Assembly (NCBI RefSeq): GCF_006516965.1
Contig: NZ_VHLH01000021.1
Location: 1 to 64,000, forward strand
Reading direction: 5' to 3'
Length of the DNA: 64,000 nucleotides
From: Pararhizobium mangrovi
GTDB taxonomy: Bacteria > Pseudomonadota > Alphaproteobacteria > Rhizobiales > Rhizobiaceae
Numbering within the stretch: the stretch's first letter is position 1; every line of letters begins with the position of its first letter. The position numbers and the translations under genes were made by a program. This document shows positions 37,869-46,757 of this stretch, piece after piece. Below the pieces are notes generated by a model, which worked only from the letters and a program-made list of their open reading frames with translations, was not told the DNA's origin and made no database searches.

Positions 37869-38477
37869 TCACCATACCGGCGGTGTCGTGATCCAGATCA
37901 CTCGTGTTTCGACCTCTCCTTCATTGGCAAACCGATGGGACAGCGTGCTCTCGAAGGTGAAGGCGTCTCCCGCCGAGAGGCTGTACCGCCGGCCGTCGAC
38001 CTCCAGCATCAATGCCCCCTGCAGCACCACGCCGCATTCTTCACCGTCATGGGTATAGGGTTCCTCTCCGGATCCGCCGCCGGGAGAAAGCGCGATCTCC
38101 ATGACCTGCAGCGCACCGTCATCCCGGGCGTTCAGGAATTCCTTCACCATCCCCTTGCTGCCGAAGTCCACCCGCCGGCGGCGGCCTGCACGGACGATTC
38201 GATCCGTTTCGGGCTGCCCCTCGTCATTGCCGAACAGAGCGTGAACCGGCACCCCGATCACGTCGCAGATGGCCCTCAGGGAGCGTACGGACGGGGAGGA
38301 AATGCCGCGCTCGATCTGGCTTAGCCCGCCGACCGAAAGGCTCGCACGCGCCGCCACGCACTTCAGCGACAGCCCTTGAGCCTGTCGAGCGCGACGCACC
38401 GCACGACCCAATGCCTCATCGTCCTCGCGTGCGCTGTCGGCCGCAGCGCTTGCGCTTGACGCCAAGGGCATCTCCAT
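37869..38477 (-). CDS. XRE-cupin transcriptional regulator
   Basis: A 202-residue regulator with an N-terminal XRE helix-turn-helix (LGRAVRRARQAQGLSLKCVA, LSVGGLSQIERGISSPSVRSL) and a C-terminal cupin (GGGSGEEPYTHDGEECGVVL, SLSAGDAFTFESTLSHRFAN). This PuuR-like architecture is usual for regulators of amine and amino-acid catabolism. It is divergent from the amino-acid ABC transporter at 38708 and the FAD oxidoreductase, with a perfect dyad at 38644, so these are its probable targets. Confidence 0.9.
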   Translation of the reverse strand: MEMPLASSASAAADSAREDDEALGRAVRRARQAQGLSLKCVAARASLSVGGLSQIERGISSPSVRSLRAICDVIGVPVHALFGNDEGQPETDRIVRAGRRRRVDFGSKGMVKEFLNARDDGALQVMEIALSPGGGSGEEPYTHDGEECGVVLQGALMLEVDGRRYSLSAGDAFTFESTLSHRFANEGEVETRVIWITTPPVW

Positions 38478-38643
38478 CCCGATCTCGCTTTCAAGTACAT
38501 GAACTTTCTCCGAATGTAGATCGAGGCGATGAAAATCTCAAGCAAGGGAACGATGTTCACTACCGGACTATCTGGCTTCTTTCGATTTTCGTATCGGATA
38601 AAAGCGCTGCCGTTTTTCATTGCAGTGATGATCAGTTTCACTA

Positions 38644-38657
38644 TGATGAAATCATCA
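38644..38657. promoter_or_regulatory. Dyad operator upstream of the amino-acid ABC operon
   Basis: TGATGA-AA-TCATCA (38644-38657) is a perfect 6-bp dyad 50 bases before the binding-protein start and in the divergent region with the XRE-cupin gene. XRE regulators bind short dyads like this. Function is inferred. Confidence 0.55.
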
Positions 38658-38707
38658 AACCATCAGTCCCGGCTGCCCGATGGCCGGCATAAGGAAAGGG
38701 GAACGCA

Positions 38708-39454
38708 ATGATTTCCAAAGCATTTGCAACGGCGCTCGTCGCCCTGGCCGTCGCACTCTCCGTCCCGGCAAGGGCCGCAGACACGGTCAAGGTTGGTATC
38801 ACCACCACCGGCGTACCCTTCACCTTCATCGACACGTCGAGCCAGAAGCCGGTCGGAGCCATGGTCGATCTCGCCGCTGCCATCGCGAAGGACAACGGCA
38901 TGACGCCGGACTTCAAGATCACCGCCTTTTCCGCACTGATCCCGTCATTGAAGACCGGCAAGATCGACATGATTTCGGCCGGCATGTTCGACACGGCAAA
39001 ACGCGAAAAGATCGTCGATTTCAGCGAGCCGGTCTACAGCTACGGCGAAGCCATGTTCGTGTCGGCAGACGACGAGCAGAACTACACGCTGGACGACCTG
39101 AAGGGTGCGACCGTCGGTGCGCAGGTCGGCACAACCTTCGCCGATGCCCTGCGCGAGCGTGGAACGTTCGGCCAGGTGAAACTCTACGATTCCATCGTCG
39201 ACATCATGCGCGACGTGAAGCTCGGACGCATCAAAGCCGGCTTCGGCGACAAGCCGATCGTGGCTTATCAGATCAAGCAGAAGCCCGCCCTCGGCGTGCG
39301 TCTCGTAAAGGGTTACGAGCCGATGCGCAGCGGCAAGGTCGCGCTCGCCGTGTCCAAGGACAATCCCGAACTCCTCAAGAAGGTCAATGCCTCGATCGAG
39401 AAGCTCGAGAAGAGCGGAGAACTCGCGAAGATCTTCGCCAAGTACGGCCTCTGA
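38708..39454 (+). CDS. Polar amino-acid ABC transporter substrate-binding protein
   Basis: A 248-residue periplasmic binding protein of the polar amino-acid (family 3) type. MISKAFATALVALAVALSVPARAAD is a Sec signal peptide; VKVGITTTGVPFTFID, GKIDMISAGMFDTAKREKIVDFSEP and VGAQVGTTFAD are family motifs. AAGGGGA precedes the ATG. It heads an operon with one permease, an ATPase and an FAD oxidoreductase, which suggests uptake of an amine or amino acid then oxidised by the latter. Confidence 0.92.
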   Translation: MISKAFATALVALAVALSVPARAADTVKVGITTTGVPFTFIDTSSQKPVGAMVDLAAAIAKDNGMTPDFKITAFSALIPSLKTGKIDMISAGMFDTAKREKIVDFSEPVYSYGEAMFVSADDEQNYTLDDLKGATVGAQVGTTFADALRERGTFGQVKLYDSIVDIMRDVKLGRIKAGFGDKPIVAYQIKQKPALGVRLVKGYEPMRSGKVALAVSKDNPELLKKVNASIEKLEKSGELAKIFAKYGL

Positions 39455-39526
39455 GCGCCTTTACGCCATCGGCGACGGCCGGCTGCCGGCCGTCGTTCAA
39501 CGGACTTCGAGCGGGATGAGCATGGC

Positions 39527-40183
39527 ATGGACAGCCTGGTTTCGCGTGCCGAGAGCTATTGGCCCATACTGGTAAGCGGGCTGTGGCTGACGATCGCCGT
39601 GACGGTCGCCGCCCTCGTGCTTTCCACCGTGCTCGGCCTCGTCTGGGCGATGCTGCGCACCTCCGGCGTGCCGGCGCTGGCGAGGCCGACACGGGTGATC
39701 GTGGAGTTCCTGCGCGGCATTCCGATCCTGGTCGTGCTGTTCTACATCTACTTCGTCATGCCGGAGATCGGCATCGACCTGACCGCCTTCCAGGCTGGGG
39801 TCATCGGGCTCGGCCTCACCTATTCGTGCTATATCGGCGAGACGTTCCGCGCCGGTATCGAGGCGGTGGATCCCGGCCAGATCGAGGCCGCCAAGTCCAT
39901 CGGCATGCGCCGCGGCCTCACCATGCGCCGGGTCATTCTCCCGCAGGCCTTCAGGATCGTTCTGCCGCCTTACGGCAACAACCTCGTCATGCTCCTGAAG
40001 GATTCCTCGCAGGTTTCCGTCATATCCGTCGCCGAACTGACCATGCAGGGCAAGATGCTGGCCTCCTCGACGTTCGACAACATCACCGTGTTCACCATGG
40101 TCGCGCTGCTTTATCTGTGCCTGACCATCCCGCTCAATCTGTGCATGAGTTATCTCGAAGCCAATTTCGGGAGAGCGCGGTGA
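39527..40183 (+). CDS. Amino-acid ABC transporter permease
   Basis: A 218-residue His/Glu/Gln/Arg/opine-family permease, with [23 protein letters not shown] as first helix, the [10 protein letters not shown] segment and the EAA-like [22 protein letters not shown] near residue 125. A single permease gene suggests it works as a homodimer. Its stop overlaps the ATPase start (GTGA). Confidence 0.93.
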   Translation: MDSLVSRAESYWPILVSGLWLTIAVTVAALVLSTVLGLVWAMLRTSGVPALARPTRVIVEFLRGIPILVVLFYIYFVMPEIGIDLTAFQAGVIGLGLTYSCYIGETFRAGIEAVDPGQIEAAKSIGMRRGLTMRRVILPQAFRIVLPPYGNNLVMLLKDSSQVSVISVAELTMQGKMLASSTFDNITVFTMVALLYLCLTIPLNLCMSYLEANFGRAR

Positions 40184-40914
40184 TCCGTTTCGAGCAGATG
40201 CGAAAGTCCTTCGGCACGCACGCGGTGCTAAGGGGCATCGATGCCGAAGTGAACCGCGGCGAAGTCGTCTGCCTGATCGGACCCTCCGGCTCCGGCAAGT
40301 CGACGATGCTTCGGTGTATCAACGGGCTCGAGCCCTACCAAGGTGGCCGGGTGATGATCGGCGACACGCTGGTGGATGCGTCCCGGCCGACGATCCATGA
40401 CATCCGCACGCGGGTCTCGATGGTCTTCCAGCGCTTCAACCTCTTTCCCAATCGCACAGCGCTCGAAAACGTCATGGAAGGACCGATCTACGTCCTGAAG
40501 GAAAAGCCGGCCGACGTGCGCGAGCGCGCATCGGCCCTGCTTCGCCGCGTCGGTCTCGAGGAAAAGATGCAGGCCTATCCGGCCTCGCTTTCGGGCGGGC
40601 AGCAGCAGCGCGTGGCCATCGCCCGCGCGCTCGCCATGCGCCCGGAAGCGATCCTCTTCGATGAACCGACTTCCGCGCTGGATCCGGAAATGGTCGGCGA
40701 GGTTCTTTCCGTGATGCAGGGTCTCGCCGAGGAGGAGGACATGACGATGCTCGTCGTCACACATGAAATCCAGTTCGCCCGCGAGGTCGCCAGCCGCGTG
40801 CTCTTCCTCGATGACGGTTTGATCGCCGAGGAAGGGCCGGCACGTGAGCTGCTGCAGCATCCGAAGAACGAGCGCACGCAGGATTTCCTGCGCCGCGTCA
40901 CCCATCCGGTCTAG
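40180..40914 (+). CDS. Amino-acid ABC transporter ATP-binding protein
   Basis: A 244-residue ATPase of the GlnQ/HisP type. Walker [10 protein letters not shown] near residue 33, Q-loop [10 protein letters not shown], signature [16 protein letters not shown], Walker [15 protein letters not shown] and H-loop VTHE are all intact. It starts with GTG at 40180 overlapping the permease stop, giving [12 protein letters not shown], as usual in the family. The FAD oxidoreductase begins 3 bases after its stop. Confidence 0.94.
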   Translation: MIRFEQMRKSFGTHAVLRGIDAEVNRGEVVCLIGPSGSGKSTMLRCINGLEPYQGGRVMIGDTLVDASRPTIHDIRTRVSMVFQRFNLFPNRTALENVMEGPIYVLKEKPADVRERASALLRRVGLEEKMQAYPASLSGGQQQRVAIARALAMRPEAILFDEPTSALDPEMVGEVLSVMQGLAEEEDMTMLVVTHEIQFAREVASRVLFLDDGLIAEEGPARELLQHPKNERTQDFLRRVTHPV

Positions 40915-40917
40915 ACG

Positions 40918-42186
40918 ATGGCGGAAAAAGCCCCCCTCACGTCGCTCTGGGCGGAAACGGCGACGCCGGCCTTCGAAGCCTCGCGGCTTGTGGGTGACCA
41001 TGAAGCCGATGTCGCCGTGGTCGGTGGCGGTTTTACCGGCCTGACGACGGCACTGGCACTTGCCGAAGGTGGAGCATCCGTCGTTCTTCTGGAAGCCGAG
41101 CGGATCGGCTTCGGCGCCAGCGGACGGAATGGCGGGCAGGTGATACCGGGCCTCAAACACGATCCCGATGCGATCGACGCGGCGTTCGGCGAAGAGACGA
41201 CCGACTTCGTCGGACGGACGGCCGACACCGTCTTCGAGCTGATCGAACGGCATGGCATCGACTGCGCTCCCGTGCGCAGGGGATGGATCCAGGGCACGAT
41301 CAAGAATGTCCATCTCGCGAAGCTTCGAACGCGGATGGAGGAATGGCAGCGCCGTGGCGTCGCCGCGCGCTGGCTCGATGCCGCCGCGATCGAGAAGGCG
41401 ACGGGCAGCCCAACGTTCGTCGCCGGCTGGCACGACCCGCGGGCGGGAACGATCCAGCCGCTGAGCTATGCACACGGTCTCGCCCGTGCGGCGGAGGCAG
41501 CGGGCGCGAGACTGCACGCTGAAAGTCGCGTTACGGACCTTCGCCGAAACGGCTCGCGCTGGACGCTTCGCTGCGCGAAGGGAAGCGTTCGCGCCGAGAG
41601 CGTCGTCCTCGCGACGAACGGCTACACGGATGGGCTGTGGCCCAAACTGAAGGCGACCGCGCTACCGGCCAACAGCTTCCAGATCGCGACTGCGCCCTTG
41701 AGCGCGGAGGAACTGGAGCGTGTGCTGCCGGAAGGATGCCCCGTCTCCGAGACGCGCCGGATCGGCAATTATTTCCGCTTCGGCCCCGGCAATCGTCTGC
41801 TCATGGGCGGGCGCGGCAGTTTCCGCGATCCACGCACGTCGACCGACTTCAAGCGCATCGTCGGCGCATTGCACCACTTCTTCCCCGACCTGCGGGGCAA
41901 GAAGATCGACCATCACTGGTGGGGTCGCGTGGCGATGACCGCCGACTCACTCCCACACATTCATCGCCCGGCCCCCGGGCTGATCATGGCCCTCGGTTTC
42001 AACGGTCGCGGTGTCGCCCTTTCGAGCGCGCTCGGCACGGCGATCGGCAAGCATCTGCTCGACGAGGCCCATCCCCTGCCGCTCGCCACTTCGCCGATCC
42101 GGCCCTTGCCGGTCCACGCGCTTCATCGCTGGTACGGCACTGGCGCCATTACATATTACCGGCTTCGCGATGCGCTCGACCGCTGA
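40918..42186 (+). CDS. FAD-dependent amine/amino-acid oxidoreductase (PuuB/DAO type)
   Basis: A 422-residue flavoprotein of the D-amino-acid oxidase family. The dinucleotide fold VAVVGGGFTGLTTALALAEGG is at about residues 31-51, followed by the GASGRNGGQ motif of the gamma-glutamylputrescine oxidase/glycine oxidase-like group; the C-terminus has GFNGRGVALSSALG. It likely oxidises the substrate imported by the adjacent ABC transporter. With an XRE-cupin regulator this resembles Puu-like systems, but no glutamylpolyamine synthetase is nearby. Confidence 0.88.
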   Translation: MAEKAPLTSLWAETATPAFEASRLVGDHEADVAVVGGGFTGLTTALALAEGGASVVLLEAERIGFGASGRNGGQVIPGLKHDPDAIDAAFGEETTDFVGRTADTVFELIERHGIDCAPVRRGWIQGTIKNVHLAKLRTRMEEWQRRGVAARWLDAAAIEKATGSPTFVAGWHDPRAGTIQPLSYAHGLARAAEAAGARLHAESRVTDLRRNGSRWTLRCAKGSVRAESVVLATNGYTDGLWPKLKATALPANSFQIATAPLSAEELERVLPEGCPVSETRRIGNYFRFGPGNRLLMGGRGSFRDPRTSTDFKRIVGALHHFFPDLRGKKIDHHWWGRVAMTADSLPHIHRPAPGLIMALGFNGRGVALSSALGTAIGKHLLDEAHPLPLATSPIRPLPVHALHRWYGTGAITYYRLRDALDR

Positions 42187-42408
42187 CATGTGAGGGAGTA
42201 CGGACACCATCTCGTCATCGAAAGACGCTCGTTTTCAAGATGGTAAGTCGGTGATGAAGCCTGGCGAACTCACAAACGGCGTCGCTAGCGAGATCCCGGA
42301 CAAACCGGAACTGATCATCGGAGCGATCGGCTTCGTTGACTTGAACTTATGCGTCAGCACGGTACGGATGTGGAACGCATACCGAATCATCTCTCAGGGA
42401 GGAGAGCC

Positions 42409-43404
42409 ATGTTCAGAGGTCTTGTCGTAGCCGGTGCCCTTTTCGGCACTGTTCTCGCCTCGCACGCACAAACTTTAAGGTTCGCCGATCTTCACGCCCC
42501 GGACTCGCCAACTGGCAAGGGCGCCACGAAGTTTGCCGAATTGGTCAAGAAATACTCGGACGGTGATCTGACCGTGCGTGTCTATCCGTCCGGCCAGCTT
42601 GGCGACGCCAAGAACCTGACGAATTCGGTCAAGACCGGCGCCCTCGACATGGCGATAGGCACTTTTCCGCTGCTGGCGGACATCGTTCCGGAATACAATG
42701 TATATAACGCTGGCTATTTCTTCGACTCTTGGTCGAATTTAAAGATGATCGTCGAGGGAGAGAATTTCGGAAAGAAGTGGAACAAACAGCTTTTGGATAA
42801 AAGCGGTATCGAGATGATGGCTGCTAGTTATTACGGGGCCCGCGATCTCACCACGAAGGGCTTTCCTGTCAAAAAGCCTGCGGACCTGAACGGCAAGAAG
42901 ATCCGCGCCGTACCCAACTCTATGTCGCTCGCCGTAGACACGGGGCTTGGCGGCAAACCCACGCCGGTCGCGTTTCCCGACCTTTTTCAGGCGCTAAGCC
43001 AAGGCGTCGTAGACGCACAGGAAAACCCTCTTCCCACGATCGAATCGGAGAAATTCTACGAGGTCCAAGATCATTTGATGCTGACGCAGCATCAATTGAT
43101 CGTCCTGCCGTGGATCGCCAACGCGCAACGCCTGAAGCGACTTTCCGACAAGAACAGGAAGGCCGTTTTGAAAGCAGCGCAGGAAGCTGCTCAGTGGACC
43201 TCGCAACGCACGGCAGAGGTCGAAAAGAACCTCTCGAAAAAGCTGGCTGATCAGGGTATGACGGTCGTTGACGAGAGTGACGGACTGGATCTCGAGGCCT
43301 TCAAGAAATCGGTTCGCGCCGAAGTTAAGAAGCGTTTTGAGGGCAAGGTTTGGCCCTCTGGTTTATCGGAAAAGGTGCTCGAGGCTTCGAAACAGGCACA
43401 ATGA
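42409..43404 (+). CDS. dctP: TRAP transporter substrate-binding protein DctP
   Basis: A 331-residue periplasmic DctP-family protein. MFRGLVVAGALFGTVLASHAQ is the signal peptide; LRFADLHAPDSPTGKGATKFAEL and KKIRAVPNSMSLAVDTGLGGKPTPVAFPDLFQALSQGVVDAQENP (part shown) carry the family arginine and pocket residues. GGGAGGAG precedes ATG 42409. Codon use is more AT-rich than its neighbours. It forms an operon with dctQ and dctM; the ligand, usually an organic acid, is unknown. Confidence 0.92.
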   Translation: MFRGLVVAGALFGTVLASHAQTLRFADLHAPDSPTGKGATKFAELVKKYSDGDLTVRVYPSGQLGDAKNLTNSVKTGALDMAIGTFPLLADIVPEYNVYNAGYFFDSWSNLKMIVEGENFGKKWNKQLLDKSGIEMMAASYYGARDLTTKGFPVKKPADLNGKKIRAVPNSMSLAVDTGLGGKPTPVAFPDLFQALSQGVVDAQENPLPTIESEKFYEVQDHLMLTQHQLIVLPWIANAQRLKRLSDKNRKAVLKAAQEAAQWTSQRTAEVEKNLSKKLADQGMTVVDESDGLDLEAFKKSVRAEVKKRFEGKVWPSGLSEKVLEASKQAQ

Positions 43405-43408
43405 TCCG

Positions 43409-43900
43409 ATGACTTCCGAACCGGAAGTTTCGACGAGCTGGGGTTGGCGGCGGTTGATCGCCGATCCCGAGCTCGTGATCGCTGCCTTCATCCTGATGGC
43501 GATTGTCTTTATCTCCTGCCTTCAGGTGTGCATGCGCTACCTGTTCAACGCACCGCTCGACTGGACGCAAGAGGTCAGCGGCATCCTTGTCGTCTGGATG
43601 ACTTTCATCGCCTCCATCGGCCTGATGCGCCACAACGTCCATACGCGAGTGGAATTGTTCGAGGAGATGATCGAAAACAAAAGGGCGGTGCAGTTGCTCG
43701 CAATCGCTATCGATCTCCTTGTGCTGCTGTTCCTGATTTCCATTGTTTACAGCGGCTGGCTCCTCATGGGGCAGGTCGCCGGCCAGAAGACGGCGGCCCT
43801 CCGTTTGCCCGTGGGACTGGAAGTCGTCGTTGTGCCGGCCAGCGCTGCGGTGATGACGTTCATGGTTCTCGTTCGCATCATTCGCCGCGTCCTCCTATGA
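43409..43900 (+). CDS. dctQ: TRAP transporter small permease DctQ
   Basis: A 163-residue four-helix membrane subunit. The pattern VFISCLQVCMRYLFNAPLDWTQEVSGILVVWMTFIASIG (part of the family core) with a conserved W and E is diagnostic. It starts at ATG 43409, 4 bases after the dctP stop, and the dctM start follows after 13 bases. It links the binding protein and the large permease. Confidence 0.9.
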   Translation: MTSEPEVSTSWGWRRLIADPELVIAAFILMAIVFISCLQVCMRYLFNAPLDWTQEVSGILVVWMTFIASIGLMRHNVHTRVELFEEMIENKRAVQLLAIAIDLLVLLFLISIVYSGWLLMGQVAGQKTAALRLPVGLEVVVVPASAAVMTFMVLVRIIRRVLL

Positions 43901-43913
43901 CGAAAGCGCGCTG

Positions 43914-45206
43914 ATGGATTTTGATCTCTTTCTCGTAGGCCTGATTGCCATCAGCCTCATCGTCATCATGCTGGGAATGCCGGTGGCATTCGCACTTGGT
44001 GCTTGTTCAGTGGGTTATCTGCTCTACGAGGGTTTCCCGATTACTCAGGCTGCGCAGGAACTCGCCTTTTCGATCGGAAAGTTCACGATCCTGGCAATTC
44101 CGCTCTTCATGCTTGCCGGTCAGATCATGAACGCCGCCAAGATTACCGACCGCATCTTCGATTTCGCCGTGAAGGTCGTCGGACGGGTTCCTGGCGGTCT
44201 CGGCCACGTCAATATTCTGACGAGCCTCGTGTTCGCCGGCATGTCCGGCTCGCTGCTTGCGGACGTCGCGAGCCTCGGCCCCATCCAGGTCCGCTCGATG
44301 AAACGCCATGGCTACAGCGAGGATTTCGCAGTCGGCGTGACCCTCGCATCCTCTTCGATCGGGCCCATACTGCCTCCGAGCATTCCGCTCGTGATGTTCG
44401 GCATCATCGCGCAAGTCTCGATCACCCAACTCTTCCTGGGTGGCGTCGTACCTGCCTTCCTTATTGCGCTTTGCCTGATGATCTATGTCTATATCGTGGG
44501 ACGACGCCGTGGTTACGTCGTTCGGCAGACCTATAGCTGGGGAGATCTCGGCTGGTCTCTTCTGGTAGCACTTCCGCCGATGCTGACGCCGGTAATCATC
44601 GTCGGCGGCATGACGCTTGGAATCTTCAGCCCAACGGAAGGCGCGACGGTCGCCGTCCTTTACGCGTTGCTTCTCGGGGCTCTCGTTTACCGTGATCTGA
44701 CGCTCGGTGCGATCATCCAAACGTTCATCGAGGTCGTTTCGGCATCCTCGAAGCTGCTATTGATCATCGCCAACGCGATCCTCTTCGGCTGGGTGCTCAC
44801 CGTCGGCAACATTCCTCAGGCAACTGCCGGCTTCATCTCCACGACCTTTGATTCTTCGGCGATGTTCATCCTGCTGACGCTCGTCGCCCTCCTAATTCTC
44901 GGCGCCATCATAGAAAACGCGATTCTGCTTCTTATCCTCGCGCCCATGCTGGTCCAGGTCGCTTCGAGCAATTACGGGATCGACCCGGTGCATCTCGGGG
45001 TCACTATGGTTTTCGCGATCATGATCGGCCAGTATACGCCCCCACTGGGCCTCTCCCTATTCCTCATGCGCGATCTTACAGGCATCTCTTTCGGAAGGAT
45101 CGTTCGGGCAGTCCTGCCGTTCCTGATCCCGTTGATCGCCGCACTCTTCATCATGGCCTACGTCCCGATTTTGGTTACGGGATTGCCGACCGCTTTCGGC
45201 TATTGA
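43914..45206 (+). CDS. dctM: TRAP transporter large permease DctM
   Basis: A 430-residue membrane protein with about twelve helices of the DctM family. Family motifs are LAIPLFMLAGQIMN near residue 60, GMSGSLLADVASLGPIQV near 110, SSSIGPILPPSIPLV near 145 and the C-terminal IGQYTPPLGLSLF. It catalyses sodium-coupled uptake of the DctP-delivered ligand. The 90 bases after it separate it from the convergent Rieske gene; no terminator hairpin is obvious there. Confidence 0.94.
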   Translation: MDFDLFLVGLIAISLIVIMLGMPVAFALGACSVGYLLYEGFPITQAAQELAFSIGKFTILAIPLFMLAGQIMNAAKITDRIFDFAVKVVGRVPGGLGHVNILTSLVFAGMSGSLLADVASLGPIQVRSMKRHGYSEDFAVGVTLASSSIGPILPPSIPLVMFGIIAQVSITQLFLGGVVPAFLIALCLMIYVYIVGRRRGYVVRQTYSWGDLGWSLLVALPPMLTPVIIVGGMTLGIFSPTEGATVAVLYALLLGALVYRDLTLGAIIQTFIEVVSASSKLLLIIANAILFGWVLTVGNIPQATAGFISTTFDSSAMFILLTLVALLILGAIIENAILLLILAPMLVQVASSNYGIDPVHLGVTMVFAIMIGQYTPPLGLSLFLMRDLTGISFGRIVRAVLPFLIPLIAALFIMAYVPILVTGLPTAFGY

Positions 45207-45296
45207 ATGACCGGATGGGCCCTAACGCAAAGGCGAAAGCGAACAAACGACGAGATCGCCGCGGAATTGTCAGCGTTTGCGGCAGAGTGAACGATT

Positions 45297-46496
45297 TCAG
45301 CCTTCGGCCAGCATCTCGGCGTTGATGCGGGCCATGTCGGCTTCTTCGGGGCGTTCGTCCACATTCAGGACCGGCATCGCGGCGCGCAGATGGTCGTGAT
45401 GGGTGCGTACGCCGTATTCGAGGTCGGATAGGTAGAAGCCCTGAAAGGCTTTCGATTCCATGGCCTCGTTCGACCATTTGGTGAGCTGGATGTCCTCTTC
45501 CATGGTCTCGCGGTCGATGCGCGCAGCGAGATAGCGGGCGAGGTGCTGCTGCCGGGTCTCGTCGGCGTAGCGGTAGGCGCGGCCGCGAAGCAGCGTCCTG
45601 CCGGTCGAAAGCGGTACTTCCTGGTAGTATTGCGCACCTTCCGGCGTCACCGAGATGACGGCGTTCGGGAAGAGGCCGTAATAGATCCACGCCTTCCTGA
45701 GATCGCCGGGCAGATGTGTCGGTTCCGGAGCGAGGTTGACGTAGTTGCGCACGCTCCAGCGGCGGCCGGCATGCGGATTGTACGTCGCGTAGGAGCGGCA
45801 GATACCGTCGACGAAGGGCTCGTCGTAATAGGTGGAGCCGTAGAGGTCCTGCAGCGCCGGATGGGCCATCGCGACGTGGTAGCCCTCGTTGTCGACGTCG
45901 CGCACGGACTTCCAGTTGACCTCGGAAATCTCCGACCAGCCCTCGTCGGCCGAAACCATGTTCTCCGTGTCGTAATGCGAAATCTCGTCGGCGAACGGCT
46001 TCATGACCGTCGCGACGTCCGGTTGCGGACCCGGCCGGAAGCGAATGAAGACGAACCCCATCCAGGTTTCCAGTTCGAGCGGCATCAGCGCGAACTCGTC
46101 CTTGTCCATCTCGGGGAAAGAACGGGGCCTCGCCGCACCGCGCAGCGATCCGTCGAAGTTATAGACCCAGCCATGGAACGGGCAGATCAGCGCGTTCTTG
46201 CAATGCCCCTCATTGTCGGCGACGAGACGCCCGCCGCGGTGACGACAGATATTGTGGAAGGCACGCAGTTCGCCGTCGGCGCCGCGCACGATCAGTGCGC
46301 GTTCGCCGACCGCATCGAAGGCGAGATAGTCGCCGGGCTCGGGAACGTCGGCGACGTGCCCGGCGATCTGCCAGTGATTGCGAAAGAGGTATTCCTTCTC
46401 GATCTCCAGGAACGCCTCGCTGTGATAGCTCCATGCCGGCAGACCCCTGCGGTCCCAGTCGTTCGGAATGGTCAGATCGCGCTGATGGGTGTTCAC
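45297..46496 (-). CDS. Rieske non-heme iron oxygenase, alpha subunit
   Basis: A 399-residue ring-hydroxylating-type oxygenase. With the GTG 46496 start the Rieske cluster ligands are C84, H86, C105, H108 (CRHRGGRLV, CPFHGW) and the catalytic iron histidines are H207 and H212 in DNEGYHVAMAHP. Relatives include N-demethylases and monooxygenases of betaine-like compounds (GbcA, stachydrine demethylase). I prefer GTG 46496 with GGAGAGGG upstream over ATG 46535, because the latter lies inside an operator dyad. No reductase partner is visible in the window. It is divergent from the pot operon. Confidence 0.88.
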   Translation of the reverse strand: MNTHQRDLTIPNDWDRRGLPAWSYHSEAFLEIEKEYLFRNHWQIAGHVADVPEPGDYLAFDAVGERALIVRGADGELRAFHNICRHRGGRLVADNEGHCKNALICPFHGWVYNFDGSLRGAARPRSFPEMDKDEFALMPLELETWMGFVFIRFRPGPQPDVATVMKPFADEISHYDTENMVSADEGWSEISEVNWKSVRDVDNEGYHVAMAHPALQDLYGSTYYDEPFVDGICRSYATYNPHAGRRWSVRNYVNLAPEPTHLPGDLRKAWIYYGLFPNAVISVTPEGAQYYQEVPLSTGRTLLRGRAYRYADETRQQHLARYLAARIDRETMEEDIQLTKWSNEAMESKAFQGFYLSDLEYGVRTHHDHLRAAMPVLNVDERPEEADMARINAEMLAEG

Positions 46497-46520
46497 GGCG
46501 CCCTCTCCGGGATCGGTTCG

Positions 46521-46539
46521 TTGCTGAATGTTCATTCAA
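46521..46539. promoter_or_regulatory. BetI-like dyad upstream of Rieske gene and pot operon
   Basis: TTGCTGAATGTTCATTCAA contains the core TGAATGTTCA. Its reverse complement matches the site at 56852-56870 in 17 of 19 bases. The core resembles the TGAACGTTCA dyad of BetI-type TetR regulators, and a BetI-like gene lies at 57749. It is 24 bases upstream of the GTG of the Rieske gene. Confidence 0.7.
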
Positions 46540-46757
46540 TACAAGCATAATCACGCTTTTCTCGCAAGCGGTTATGCGATTACGTAGGGTATCGGCCGTT
46601 GCTTGCGCTCATGCATGGGCTACTAACCGGCGGGGGCAGACGACGAGGTTTTCCGCCGGTTTCGCGACGGGCCTCTTGCAAAGTCCCGTTGCGGATGACC
46701 CAATACACCGCAACGCAACAAAAGCGGGAACGCCATGAGATCGTTTGGACGGTGCCG

